Source: Halioglobus sp. (lineage in GTDB: Bacteria; Pseudomonadota; Gammaproteobacteria; Pseudomonadales; Halieaceae). From it: a stretch of 45,436 bases of DNA. The first letter of the stretch is position 1. The number at the start of each line of letters is the position of its first letter. The DNA lies in assembly GCA_020443345.1 (NCBI GenBank), contig JAGRIH010000045.1:1-45436 (forward strand), in the 5' to 3' direction. The notes under the pieces were generated by a model. That model was given only the letters and a program-made list of their open reading frames with translations. It had not been told where the DNA came from and searched no databases. Below are positions 34,868 through 43,970 of this stretch, piece after piece. The position numbers were made by a program, and so were the translations under genes.

Positions 34868-36399
34868 GCATGCCGGCGCTGATTCTCGTGCTGCTGGCCG
34901 GCGGCGCGCTGGCGTGGCTGGCGCAGCGCGCCAGCGACGAGCTGCCGCGCTGGGTGGCGCTGGCCACGGTGATCGGCGCACTCGCCCTGCTGTATTACAT
35001 GGCAGTGGAGCTGCCGGCGGGCAGCCTGGCGCTGGCATCCGATCCGCGACAGGCGCCGAGTTGGCCGCTGTATCTGAAGCTGGACTGGATTCCCCGTTTC
35101 GGCATCGCGCTGGAGTTCGGCATGGACGGCTTGAGCCTGCTGCTGCTGGCGCTGACCCTGTTGCTGGGCCTGATAGCCATCGCCTCGTCCTGGACTGAAA
35201 TCGACTTCAAGCCGGGTCTGTTCCAGGCCAACCTGCTGTGGACACTGGCGGGGGTTTGCGGTGTCTTCCTGGCCCTGGATCTGTTTCTGTTCTTCCTGTT
35301 CTGGGAGCTCATGCTGCTGCCCATGTACCTGTTGATCGCAGTCTGGGGACACGAAAACCGCGCCTATGCGGCGATGAAGTTCTTCATCTTTACCCAGGCC
35401 TCGGGTCTGCTCATGCTGCTGGCCATCGTGCTGCTGGCATGGCGCGGCGCGAGCGCCGGCAACGGTGTCAGCTTCAGTTACCTCGACCTGCTGGGCCTGG
35501 AACTGGACCCCCGCCTGGCCTGGTTTGCCATGCTCGGCTTCTTCCTCGCCTTCACGGTGAAACTACCCGCCTTTCCCCTGCATACCTGGCTGCCCGATGC
35601 CCATACCCAAGCGCCCACCGCGGGCAGCGTGCTGCTGGCCGGAATCCTGCTCAAGACTGGCGCCTACGGGCTGTTGCGGTTCTGTATTCCACTGTTTCCC
35701 GAGGCGTCGGCGACTTTCGCGCCAGTGGCCATGAGCCTGGGAGTGGCCGGGATACTGTACGGCGCGCTGCTGGCCTTTGCGCAGACGGACTGCAAACGCC
35801 TGGTGGCCTACAGCAGCGTCAGCCACATGGGCTTTGTGCTGCTGGGCCTGTACGCCTGGAACCACCTGGCGCTACAGGGCGCGGTGGTGCAGATGTTGGC
35901 GCACGGCCTCAGTACGGCGGCCCTGTTCATGGTGGCCGGCGCGCTGCAGCAGCGCCTGCACACGCGCGATATGCGCGCCATGGGCGGGCTGTGGCACCAG
36001 GCGCCGCGCATGGGCGCGGCCACCATGTTCTTTGTCCTGGCCTCCCTGGGCCTGCCCGGGCTGGGGGGCTTCGTGGCCGAGTTCCTGGTGCTGGCGGGAC
36101 TGTTCGCAGTACAGCCGTGGTTCGCCGCCGCCGCGGCGCTGGGGCTGATCACCGCTGTCATCTACGCCCTGTGGTTGCTGCAGCAGACCTTCCAGGGCGC
36201 CCCCGATGAACGCCGCCAGATGGCGGATTTCGGGGTGCGCGAGATGCTCGCCATGGGCCTGATGATGATCGCCCTGCTGTGGCTGGGCCTGTACCCGCAG
36301 CCCGCGCTGGACCTGGCCCAGCCGGTGCTCGATGGCCTGCACGACAGCGCGCTACAGCCGCCCGCCGCCCCGCTGGCCGCCGCCGGGAGCGCCCCGTGA
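34864..36399 (+). CDS. nuoM: NADH-quinone oxidoreductase subunit M
   Basis: Second antiporter-like pump subunit, 511 residues from GTG 34864 (ATG 34870 is two codons in and equally possible). Key residues are the Glu in FLFWELMLLPMYLLIAVWG and the Lys in FTVKLPAFPLHTWLPDAHTQ. Family segments AYSSVSHMGFVLLGLY and GLPGLGGFVAEFLVL are also seen. It overlaps nuoL by 4 bases and is overlapped by nuoN by 4 bases. Confidence 0.97.
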
Positions 36400-37841
36400 A
36401 CGCGGCGGATTTCCAGGCGCTGCTGCCGCTGCTGGTGCTGTCCGGCGGCGCCGTCCTGCTGATGCTGCAAATTGCCTTTGTCCGCGGCGTAAACCGCAGC
36501 GCGGCACTGGCGACCCTCACGCTCGTTCTGGCGGCGCTGTCGTGCGCGAGCGCAGTGGAGCAGGCGCCGCGGCAGGTCACGCCGCTGCTGGTGATGGACG
36601 CCTTTGCGCTACTGTTTTGCGCCGTGTTCTGCCTCGCCGCCGCGGTGACGGTGCTGCTGTCGGGGGATTACATCAGCTATCACGGCGACGAACCCGAGGA
36701 GTACTTCCTGCTGCTGGTACTGAGCACCCTGGGCGCCTGCGTACTGGTCAGTGCAAACCATGTAGCCTCCCTGGTGCTGGGGCTGGAACTGCTGTCGGTG
36801 TCGCTGTACGCCCTGATCGCCTACCCCAACAAATCCATACTGCCGCTGGAAGCGGCTATCAAGTATCTGGTGCTGTCCGGCACCGCATCGGCCACCACCC
36901 TGTTTGGTTTCGCCCTGCTCTACGCCGCCACCGGCACACTGGCGTTCGACGCACTGGGGGAGCAACTGACCGCTACCGCCACGGGCCGCCCGATGCTGCT
37001 GCTGGCCGGCGCCATGGTATTCGCCGGCCTGGGCTTCAAATTTTCCCTGGTACCTTTCCACCTGTGGACACCGGATGTCTACCACGGCGCGCCCGCCCCG
37101 GTTACCGGCTTCCTGGCCTCGGTGTCAAAGGCCGCCGTGTTTCTGGTGCTGCTGCGCCTGTTCCTGGACGCCGACTTGTTCCGCTACCGTATCCTGGTGG
37201 AACTCACCGGCCTCATCGCCATTCTCAGCATGCTGGCGGGCAATCTGCTGGCCCTGCTGCAGACCAATATCAAGCGCATGCTGGCCTATTCGTCGATCGC
37301 CCATATGGGCTACCTGCTGCTGGTCTTCATGGTCTGCATCGAACGCGACAACCGCGGCCTCGCCGTGGAGGCCGCGGCCTATTACCTGATCGCCTACATC
37401 GCCACCATCATCGCCGCCTTTGGCCTGCTGACCCTGGTCAGTGCCCGGCAGGTGGAGCGCGAAGACGTGCAGTTGCAGCATGTCAGCGGCCTGTTCTGGC
37501 GCCAGCCGCTGCTGGCCTGTCTGCTGCTGGTGGCGCTGCTGTCGCTGGTGGGCGTGCCGCTGACCGCGGGCTTTATCGCCAAGTTCTATCTCGTGGTAGC
37601 GGCAGTGGACGGGTCGAACTGGGTACTGCTCGGCGCCCTGATCGTGGGCAGCGCCATCGGGATTTACTACTACATGCGGGTAATTTACTACATGAGCCGC
37701 AAGCCGGAGCAGCAGGTCTCGCAAGCGGCGCCAGCCGACGGCTTGGCGGTGCGCGTGCTGTCCGGGGCGCTTATCGTCATCATACTGTTGCTGGGCACGG
37801 TGCCACAGCCGCTCATGGCGTATATACGGTCTATACTCTAA
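36396..37841 (+). CDS. nuoN: NADH-quinone oxidoreductase subunit N
   Basis: Third antiporter-like pump subunit and last gene of the operon, 481 residues from GTG 36396. The pump Glu lies in LVLGLELLSVSLYALIAY and the Lys in GFKFSLVPFHLWTPDVYHGA. MLAYSSIAHMGYLLL and GVPLTAGFIAKFYLV are standard. The C-terminus ends in VPQPLMAYIRSIL. A CBS-domain gene follows after 31 bp, and no terminator is evident between them. Confidence 0.97.
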   Translation: MNAADFQALLPLLVLSGGAVLLMLQIAFVRGVNRSAALATLTLVLAALSCASAVEQAPRQVTPLLVMDAFALLFCAVFCLAAAVTVLLSGDYISYHGDEPEEYFLLLVLSTLGACVLVSANHVASLVLGLELLSVSLYALIAYPNKSILPLEAAIKYLVLSGTASATTLFGFALLYAATGTLAFDALGEQLTATATGRPMLLLAGAMVFAGLGFKFSLVPFHLWTPDVYHGAPAPVTGFLASVSKAAVFLVLLRLFLDADLFRYRILVELTGLIAILSMLAGNLLALLQTNIKRMLAYSSIAHMGYLLLVFMVCIERDNRGLAVEAAAYYLIAYIATIIAAFGLLTLVSARQVEREDVQLQHVSGLFWRQPLLACLLLVALLSLVGVPLTAGFIAKFYLVVAAVDGSNWVLLGALIVGSAIGIYYYMRVIYYMSRKPEQQVSQAAPADGLAVRVLSGALIVIILLLGTVPQPLMAYIRSIL

Positions 37842-37872
37842 GAAAATCCCCTTGGCGGGTAGGGAGAATGTC

Positions 37873-38274
37873 ATGCTGCGATCGGTCAACCTCAGGGACT
37901 ACATGCTGCACAATCCGGTGAAAGTGCAGGCCCGGGACAGCCTGCTGGATGCCATGCAGGTCATTATCGACAACAAGATCTCCGGCGTTTGCGTGGTGGA
38001 TGACGAGGGCAATCTGGTCGGCATTCTGTCGGAGCTGGATTGTCTGCGAGCCGTGCTGGGCGCGACCTACAACGAGAGCGGGATCGGCCAGGTGCAGGAG
38101 TATATGGCCCGCGACAACCTGGTGGTGGCCCACCCCGATGAAGACATCGTCGACGTGGCCCAGGATATGCTGCTGAAGAACAAGCGGCGGCGCCCGGTGG
38201 TGGAGAATGGCCGACTGATCGGACAGATCACCTGCCGCCAGTTGCTCAGCGCGGTAAAAAAATTCAGAAGCTGA
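37873..38274 (+). CDS. CBS-domain protein
   Basis: The 133-residue product consists of two CBS modules (about 10-60 and 75-130), the Bateman pair that binds adenine nucleotides: VQARDSLLDAMQVIIDNKIS then GVCVVDDEGNLVGILSELD, and VAHPDEDIVDVAQDMLLKNK then RRPVVENGRLIGQI. The start is ATG 37873, preceded by AGGGAGA at a good distance. There is no second domain, so it may be a free energy sensor acting on a partner. Its place 31 bp after nuoN suggests co-transcription with complex I, but no direct link is shown. Confidence 0.9.
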   Translation: MLRSVNLRDYMLHNPVKVQARDSLLDAMQVIIDNKISGVCVVDDEGNLVGILSELDCLRAVLGATYNESGIGQVQEYMARDNLVVAHPDEDIVDVAQDMLLKNKRRRPVVENGRLIGQITCRQLLSAVKKFRS

Positions 38275-38300
38275 GCGCGCTCGACCCGCCGCCGCGCTCA
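38272..38300. terminator. hairpin between convergent CBS and EAL genes
   Basis: A perfect 8-bp stem TGAGCGCG/CGCGCTCA (38272-38279 and 38293-38300) with a 13-base loop includes the stop codon of the CBS gene. It has no T-run on either side. It may end or stabilise the nuo-CBS transcript. Confidence 0.35.
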
Positions 38301-38309
38301 ATGAGTGAC

Positions 38310-39593
38310 TCAGTCCGACGCTGGCAGCCCGGACCAGGCACGCACCCACGCCTCGAATTCGTCCCGGGGCAGCGGCGGTGTGAAATAGTAGCCCTGGGCG
38401 CAGTCACAGCCCAGTTCACGCAGGAGGTCCAGGCTCGCGCGGTCCTCGACGCCCTCGGCGACCACCCGCAGGCCAAAGCGATGGGCGATGGTAATCATGA
38501 TTTTAACCAGTTCCAGGTCCTGGTCATCCTCGGTCATGCTACTGACAAAGGACTTGTCGATCTTCAACTCCGCCGCGGGTATCTGCTTGAAATAGGACAG
38601 CGAAGAGTAACCCGTGCCAAAGTCGTCGATGGCCAGATTGATGCCCTGATCGCGCAATTTGACCAGGTTGTCAAACCCGGACTCCTTGTCCTCGATAATG
38701 GCGCTCTCGGTAATCTCGACCGTTACCCGGGCCGGCTCGACACCCCAGATGGCCATGGCGTCGTGCAGCAGTGAGGGCAGGTCCTGATTACCGGCCAGCC
38801 CCGCCTGGATATTGATCGCCACTGTGATATCCAGGGATGACTGCCACCGCCGCAACTGGCGCAGCGCACTGTGCACCACCCACTTGGTGAGGTCATAGGC
38901 GCGGCCGGCCGCTTCGGCCAGTTCCACCACAGTCTCCGGAGACACCGGCGCATGATCCTGGGGCAGCCAGCGCAGGAGGGCTTCGGCGCCGTCCACCCGC
39001 CCTGTGCCCAGGTCGATTTTTGGCTGGAAGTACAGCTCGAAATCGTTGTCCTGCAGCGCTTCGGCAAAGCGCTGTTCCAGGTGAAAGTTGGTGTTGGCGG
39101 GCTCCTCCTCTCCCATGAGGTCGTCCAGACCCGGAGTGCCGCCGAGTTTGACCGCGGCCAGGGAGGATTCCGCACGCGACAGCGTGGTCATGGCATCGCG
39201 GCGGCCCTCGCGATTGACCGCCAGTCCCACTGTTATGGCCGGCGCCACCAACTGCGAACCGACACACAGCTCCTGTTCCAGAACGCGCCGCACCCGGTTC
39301 ATCGCCAGGGCGATAAATGCCGGATTGCCCAGATCCGGCAAAATAAAGGCAAAGCGGTGATCGCCTACGCGGTACACGGTATCGGGCAGCTTGCTGATGC
39401 CGAGCAGTTGTCCGTGCACCGTCGCCAGAACCAGATCGCCGGTACGGTAGCCGTGGTAGCGGTTGATTCTGGAGAGATTGGCAATATCGATCAGCATCAG
39501 GCCCAGGTGGGTGGTGCCCCGTGCAGCGGCCGCAACAGCAGCGCCCAGGGCCTGCACAAAACCCGCGCGATCTATGTGGGGAACGTCATGCAC
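38310..39593 (-). CDS. EAL-domain c-di-GMP phosphodiesterase with degenerate GGDEF domain
   Basis: The 427-residue product has an N-terminal GGDEF-fold domain (about 25-165) in which the signature is lost (RVGDHRFAF at 75-83), so diguanylate cyclase activity is not expected. The EAL domain (about 175-420) is well kept: Glu204 in GAEALLRW, the Asn of AINIQA, VEITESAI, IDDFGTGYSSLSYF, LKIDKSFV, AEGVED and GYYFTPPL. These are the metal and catalytic positions for hydrolysis of c-di-GMP to pGpG. No membrane or sensor domain precedes, so the GGDEF remnant may be the regulatory part. It starts 13 bp after the HD-GYP gene and is surely in its operon. Confidence 0.92.
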   Translation of the reverse strand: MHDVPHIDRAGFVQALGAAVAAAARGTTHLGLMLIDIANLSRINRYHGYRTGDLVLATVHGQLLGISKLPDTVYRVGDHRFAFILPDLGNPAFIALAMNRVRRVLEQELCVGSQLVAPAITVGLAVNREGRRDAMTTLSRAESSLAAVKLGGTPGLDDLMGEEEPANTNFHLEQRFAEALQDNDFELYFQPKIDLGTGRVDGAEALLRWLPQDHAPVSPETVVELAEAAGRAYDLTKWVVHSALRQLRRWQSSLDITVAINIQAGLAGNQDLPSLLHDAMAIWGVEPARVTVEITESAIIEDKESGFDNLVKLRDQGINLAIDDFGTGYSSLSYFKQIPAAELKIDKSFVSSMTEDDQDLELVKIMITIAHRFGLRVVAEGVEDRASLDLLRELGCDCAQGYYFTPPLPRDEFEAWVRAWSGLPASD

Positions 39594-39606
39594 AACGATT
39601 CACCGC

Positions 39607-40836
39607 TCAAAGCTGGATGCCGGTCAGATCGATACCATAGGCTTCCGGTTCCAGGCTGCTGACGATTTCCAGTCGCTCACCGTCGTCGGTATGCGTGCAC
39701 TGCAGCAGGTCCAGTTGCCTGACATGGGTCAGCGGCTGCTTGTCGGCATCGAGCAGTACCATCACCTGGGGGCGCAGGCGGCGCGTACGATATTCCGCTA
39801 CGACGACCGCTACTTCACCGGAGGACAATTCCACCAGGGAGCCCGCCGGGTAGATGCCCACCGCCTGGATGAACTCCTCGACCAGTTCACCCTGGAAATC
39901 GACATCCTTCCACTCATACAGCATCTTGATGGCCGTCGAGGGCGGTATCGCCCGGGCATAGCTGCGATGGCTGGTAATGGCATCGTAACAGTCCACAATG
40001 GCCGCGATTCGCGCGAAAACGGGAATGGCGTCCCCGCTGAGCCCGTTGGGGTAGCCGGAGCCATCGTGGCGCTCGTGGTGATAAGCCGCCATATCCACGA
40101 CATCCGAGTTCATCAGGCCGCTGTCCTGGATCATTGTAACGCCCAGGCGCACATGGTCTTGTACCTGCTGGAACTCGTCATCGCTCAGTGCCCGGGAGGC
40201 TTGCAGCAGTCGCCGGTCCACCCGCAGTTTTCCCACATCGAACAGCAGGCCGCCAACCGCCAGCGACCGCAGGTCAGAGCGCGGCAGGCCCAACTGGCGC
40301 CCCAGGGCCACGGCCCAGATGGACGCGCCCAGGGAGTGGCGGTAGGTGTACTGATCCTCCTGCTTCATGCGCGCCAGCCACATACAGGCATCGGGGTTGC
40401 GCGTAATGCTGTCGATCATGGGATCCACGGATTTCTTGACTTTGATCACATCCAGCGGACCGCCCCTGGTGACGCTGTCAAAAATGCTGTCAACCCCCTG
40501 GGACAGTTCCCGTACCGCGGCCTTGGCCTGGGGATACTCCTCGGTCCAGCCGGCACTGTCGGCGTAGGTTTTCAGGTGGCGATCGTGAAAAATCTGCTGC
40601 TTGGTGCGGCGCGGGCGCCGGTTGGCCTCGCGCGCCACCTGCGGTTCCTCTATCGCACTTTTCTTAAAATCGATGTACACGAACTGGCAATAGCGCTGGA
40701 TGCGCTCGATATCACCGGTGGATTCGATGCGAAAGCCCTGCAGGGAAAAAGGCGTGTCCAGCCAGGGGCGATCCAGGTTGGAGACGAACATTCCCAGCTT
40801 CAGTTCGGACGTGTGAACTTTGAGTATCTCTATCAT
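39607..40836 (-). CDS. DUF3391 / HD-GYP-domain protein with altered HD pair
   Basis: The 409-residue product opens with the DUF3391 module (HTSELKLGMFVSNLDRPWLD). The HD-GYP domain follows (about 150-345): His167 (RHSLG), His228 (DHVRLG), HHERHDGSGYPNGLSG at 253-268, and Asp282 in AAIVDCYDAI. HD-GYP enzymes degrade c-di-GMP at a two- or three-iron site. The central HD pair here is Phe199-Asp200 (LLFDVGKLRV), so one metal ligand is missing while the rest remains. It could have altered activity or act as a c-di-GMP receptor. The start codon has no visible Shine-Dalgarno and lies 10 bases after a strongly folding leader. It shares an operon with the EAL gene. Confidence 0.92.
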   Translation of the reverse strand: MIEILKVHTSELKLGMFVSNLDRPWLDTPFSLQGFRIESTGDIERIQRYCQFVYIDFKKSAIEEPQVAREANRRPRRTKQQIFHDRHLKTYADSAGWTEEYPQAKAAVRELSQGVDSIFDSVTRGGPLDVIKVKKSVDPMIDSITRNPDACMWLARMKQEDQYTYRHSLGASIWAVALGRQLGLPRSDLRSLAVGGLLFDVGKLRVDRRLLQASRALSDDEFQQVQDHVRLGVTMIQDSGLMNSDVVDMAAYHHERHDGSGYPNGLSGDAIPVFARIAAIVDCYDAITSHRSYARAIPPSTAIKMLYEWKDVDFQGELVEEFIQAVGIYPAGSLVELSSGEVAVVVAEYRTRRLRPQVMVLLDADKQPLTHVRQLDLLQCTHTDDGERLEIVSSLEPEAYGIDLTGIQL

Positions 40837-40846
40837 CGGGTAAACT

Positions 40847-40916
40847 GGTGATCGGATGCAGCACAGAGGGCGAAAGGATAACGCCTTTCGGGGCGTAAAT
40901 CCTCACCCGGATCACC
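40847..40916 (-). ncRNA. candidate structured mRNA leader of the HD-GYP/EAL operon
   Basis: Read on the minus strand, nested complementary segments form one long interrupted helix. The outer stem is GGTGATC/GATCACC (40910-40916 with 40847-40853). The next are GGGTG/CGCCC, AGGAT/ATCCT and ACGCC/GGCGT, closing a CCGAAA loop. The internal loops are small, apart from a 14-base one-sided bulge. The ATG stands 10 bases after the outer stem, with no Shine-Dalgarno between. There is no T-run, so it is not a simple terminator of the gene before. A regulatory leader, perhaps ligand-binding, is inference. It does not match the c-di-GMP riboswitch forms I can recall. Confidence 0.4.
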
Positions 40917-40922
40917 TGGATT

Positions 40923-41918
40923 TCAATAAATGTCCGGTTTTATGGCCGGCGTTTCCCCCTGCTCGGCAGTTTCCCAACCATAGCGCGCGGCATCCAGTTC
41001 AACGCGCGAGAGCGCCTCGCCGGCGGCGCGCGACCGCAACCAGGGGACGAGGTCCCGCAGCAGGGCGGGGCTAGTGTTGAGCAGGGGCAGCGCACCCAGT
41101 ATGGCATCGCCGCGGGTGTTGAGTTGCACGAGTTGTTGCGTGGGCCGGGGTGTCGAGCGGATAGCCAGCGCATCCCACTGGATAACGACGCCTTGCCTGC
41201 GCTGCCAGATCATGTCATCGGCCAGAGCATGTGCTTCGCGCAGCAACTGCGCACAGATGGCGCGGTAGCGCGGCAGGGCAGCGGTATGCGCAAAGCGCAC
41301 TGCGATGCCGCCGCGCGCGCATTGCGCGCCATTGTTTGAGAACGTCCAGTCCGGGCGCGCCGGCGCGGGCGCTACGGGGATCGGTGCGCCAGACGTCTTG
41401 TCAGACGCAGCGTCCGCACACGTATGGCGTGCGCAATACGCCATCAGCACCCGCTGCTCGTACGCCGCCTGCTGCTCTGGCCGCGGGTGACCCAACAGCA
41501 CCGCTCGCCCGACAGCCGTGAGGCTGACACCGCCCTCGCGCAGGAGGGAAAGCTGCACGGGCTGGCCGCGTTCGATACCGTCCATCATTACCATCAACTG
41601 GTCCGCATAGCGATCCACGGCTCGAGACCAGCCGGCGAGCTTCGCATCGGCGTCCGGCACGACGGCTTCCCGGCGCGCGAGGTCTGCTTCGGCCATGTAC
41701 ACCTCGGCCAGTTCCCCCAGCGCGATAAGGGCAAAATCCGCCAGTTGTGCTGGTGGCGCACCGCGCAATGCGCGAACGGTGCGCGCATAGCGCGACTCCT
41801 GCACCAGTGCGTCTGCCGCCAGCGGCGACGGGTGGCCGCCATTGGGCGCCGTACGTGCCGCGCAGCACAACAGCGCCAGACAGACACCAGCGACACACAG
41901 CGGGTAGAGCCTCGGCAT
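40923..41918 (-). CDS. unrecognised exported protein
   Basis: The 331-residue product starts at ATG 41918, which opens a signal peptide (MPRLYPLCVAGVCLALLCCA). Paired cysteines near the end (LLCCAA) could be a weak lipobox. The mature part is Ala/Leu/Arg-rich. It has helices around 50-130 (IALGELAEVYMAEADLARRE, then RYADQLMVMMDGIERGQ) and an apparent pair of cysteines at YCARHTCADA. A more extended C-terminal half contains WTFSNNGAQCARGGIAVRF. I recognise no family and no catalytic motif. It lies 47 bp after the DUF3313 gene on the same strand, so the two are probably co-transcribed. Confidence 0.65.
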   Translation of the reverse strand: MPRLYPLCVAGVCLALLCCAARTAPNGGHPSPLAADALVQESRYARTVRALRGAPPAQLADFALIALGELAEVYMAEADLARREAVVPDADAKLAGWSRAVDRYADQLMVMMDGIERGQPVQLSLLREGGVSLTAVGRAVLLGHPRPEQQAAYEQRVLMAYCARHTCADAASDKTSGAPIPVAPAPARPDWTFSNNGAQCARGGIAVRFAHTAALPRYRAICAQLLREAHALADDMIWQRRQGVVIQWDALAIRSTPRPTQQLVQLNTRGDAILGALPLLNTSPALLRDLVPWLRSRAAGEALSRVELDAARYGWETAEQGETPAIKPDIY

Positions 41919-41965
41919 ACCGGACGCCCGGAGCCGCTCGCCGCATGCGCTGCCCGGTCTTCGGG

Positions 41966-42649
41966 CTAGTCCCGAGTCAGTTCGTCCAGGGCACTGCGCA
42001 ACTGATCGGCCCAGCGCAGCAATGTGCGGTCCGCCTCCGCCTTGTTGGTCACCGCGTTGGTCCACGTCAGGTGGCCGGTATCCATCGCGCGATGACGGTC
42101 CACGACGCGCGCGATGGTATCGCCTGTGGTGCCATCCACCGCCTCCAGCACCAGGGTCATTTCCCCGGCACTGGTGGTATAGCTTCGGCTCATCCCGGTG
42201 GAGCGGACGTCTGGCGCGTTGATATCGAGATTGATAATGGCCGGCCGCAATACCAGCACGTTTTCGCCGCGATCAAACTGGTCGGTCAGTGGATAGGCGG
42301 GGCTGGCCAGCAGGGCCTGCCGGAAGTACTTGTCACAATCGGCGCTCAGTCTGTCCTTGATCCTGTCGACATCTTCCTGCGTCACCCGATTGTTGAGGTC
42401 CATGCGGTCGCTGTTCTGGTCGCGCATCCAGTTCCTGCGAAACGCCACCTCGCAGGGTGCCAGCCCGTACTGGGCGTAACCGTCAAACCGGGCGCCGGGC
42501 CTTTGGTAGACTTGGTCAACTTTTTTGCTTGAAATCCGCACCAGACCATCGTGGGTTTCCTGCGGTGGAGACGTACTAGCGGCGCATGCCGTGACAAGGA
42601 GCACTGCAGCGACCGAGAAAACGCGTTTCACTGGATTAATTGACAGCAT
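41966..42649 (-). CDS. DUF3313-type lipoprotein
   Basis: The 227-residue product starts at ATG 42649, which has GGAGGGT upstream. The twelve-codon extension further upstream lacks a ribosome site. The lipobox is LLVTAC (Cys about residue 22). The mature part has the DUF3313 layout: DGLVRISSKKVDQVYQRPGA, then APCEVAFRRNWMRDQN, then RPAIINLDINAPDVRS and EMTLVLEAVDGTTGDTIARV. The C-terminal helical segment is DRTLLRWADQLRSALDELT. Function of the family is unknown. It is expected at the outer membrane. A divergent promoter region separates it from the nucleotide-sugar genes. Confidence 0.82.
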   Translation of the reverse strand: MLSINPVKRVFSVAAVLLVTACAASTSPPQETHDGLVRISSKKVDQVYQRPGARFDGYAQYGLAPCEVAFRRNWMRDQNSDRMDLNNRVTQEDVDRIKDRLSADCDKYFRQALLASPAYPLTDQFDRGENVLVLRPAIINLDINAPDVRSTGMSRSYTTSAGEMTLVLEAVDGTTGDTIARVVDRHRAMDTGHLTWTNAVTNKAEADRTLLRWADQLRSALDELTRD

Positions 42650-42787
42650 ATGCCACCCTCCAAGCTTGCCGGGGCCGAGCAACAAGGATAGTTGATTCGT
42701 CCGCAGTGGCGCTAGCTGTTTTTCCGGCGCAGCCTGCGCAGTGCGGCGATCCGTATCGACACCCTCACGCAGATTGATACCACGATC

Positions 42788-42813
42788 GGCGGGCGGGTGC
42801 CCAGCCGCCCGCC
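42788..42813. repeat. GC-rich hairpin in the 289-bp divergent gap
   Basis: A perfect 9-bp palindromic stem (GGCGGGCGG at 42788-42796, CCGCCCGCC at 42805-42813) encloses 8 bases. It sits mid-way in the 42650-42938 gap between the DUF3313 lipoprotein and the epimerase gene. It has no T-run. Apart from this and a TATCAT at 42901, which lacks a proper -35, I see no clear promoter or gene in the gap. Confidence 0.4.
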
Positions 42814-42938
42814 GGGCAAGTTGCAGGCTGCGCCACGTGCCAGATGTGACCGGTGGCGCAAAACCGCCTCATTCGACTGGGCTTTGGCGCGCAACGACAG
42901 TATCATCACGGCGCTTTTGCACCAACACTGGTCCTGTT

Positions 42939-43970
42939 ATGAATGTACTGGTTACCGGCGCCGCCGGTTTCATCGGACTACACGTTTCCCGACAACTGCT
43001 GGCACGGGGAGATCGCGTCGTCGGGTTGGACAACCTGAACGACTACTACGACGTCGACCTGAAACTGGCCCGGCTGGCGCAGATCGAAAACCGGGCTGGC
43101 TTCACCTTCGCCAGAGCAGACCTGTGTGATCTCTCTACTCTGGAAGCGCTTTTTGAAGAGCACGGCTTTGACACCGTGATCAATCTCGCCGCTCAGGCCG
43201 GCGTGCGCTACTCGCTGGAGAACCCACGGGCTTATATCGACAGCAATATAGTGGGCTTTGCCAACGTTCTGGAATGCTGCCGCCGCCATCGCATCGGCCA
43301 TCTGGTCTACGCCAGCAGCAGTTCGGTCTACGGCATGAACAGCGCTATGCCCTTTTCAGTACACGACAACGTCGACCACCCGATTTCCCTGTACGCGGCA
43401 AGCAAAAAATCCAACGAGCTGATGGCCCACACCTACTCGCACCTGTTTGGCCTGCCCACCACCGGCCTGCGCTTTTTCACTGTTTACGGCCCCTGGGGGC
43501 GCCCCGACATGGCCTTGTTCCTGTTTACCAGGGCGATTCTCGCCGGCGAGCCCATCAAGGTGTTTAACAACGGGCAGATGCAGCGGGATTTCACCTATAT
43601 CGACGACATCGCCGAAGGCGTGGTGCGGGTGATGGACAACACCGCCTGCGCCAATCCCGACTGGGACGGCGCCGCGCCGGATCCCGCCACCAGTTGCGCG
43701 CCCTATCGCCTGTTCAATATCGGCAACAGCAATCCGGTGAAGTTGACGGACTTTATCGATGCTCTCGAGAAATCTCTCGGTAAAACCGCCAAACGGGAGC
43801 TGCTGCCCATGCAGCCCGGCGACGTGATCGCGACATACGCAGACATCGATGACCTGGTAGCAGCCGTCGATTACAGGCCGCAGACCCCGGTGCAAACAGG
43901 TATAGACAATTTCGTGGCCTGGTACAGGCAATATATGGATACAATTGGAGACAAGCAATGCAAGTCGTGA
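42939..43970 (+). CDS. UDP-glucuronate 4-epimerase (SDR family)
   Basis: The enzyme interconverts UDP-glucuronate and UDP-galacturonate. The 343-residue product starts at ATG 42939 with the NAD-binding GAAGFIG loop at residues 7-13. The segment [18 protein letters not shown] after the second strand is characteristic of this epimerase rather than GalE. The catalytic Tyr152-x3-Lys156 (YAASKK) and the Ser of [11 protein letters not shown] are present. [16 protein letters not shown] and [20 protein letters not shown] are also standard. It overlaps the UDP-glucose dehydrogenase gene by 13 bp, which supplies its substrate. Surface polysaccharide or LPS core is the likely destination. Confidence 0.93.
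   Translation: MNVLVTGAAGFIGLHVSRQLLARGDRVVGLDNLNDYYDVDLKLARLAQIENRAGFTFARADLCDLSTLEALFEEHGFDTVINLAAQAGVRYSLENPRAYIDSNIVGFANVLECCRRHRIGHLVYASSSSVYGMNSAMPFSVHDNVDHPISLYAASKKSNELMAHTYSHLFGLPTTGLRFFTVYGPWGRPDMALFLFTRAILAGEPIKVFNNGQMQRDFTYIDDIAEGVVRVMDNTACANPDWDGAAPDPATSCAPYRLFNIGNSNPVKLTDFIDALEKSLGKTAKRELLPMQPGDVIATYADIDDLVAAVDYRPQTPVQTGIDNFVAWYRQYMDTIGDKQCKS

Noticed and set aside
40847-40916. Leader considered as a standard c-di-GMP-I riboswitch
   Set aside because: The plus strand has faint similarity to parts of that motif, but it is antisense to the operon. The minus-strand fold is a single rod without the expected two helices and tetraloop-receptor.
40847-40916. Same structure considered as a terminator of the upstream exported-protein gene
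   Set aside because: There is no T-run after the stem, and the HD-GYP start codon follows within 10 bases. A terminator role is not excluded but is less likely.
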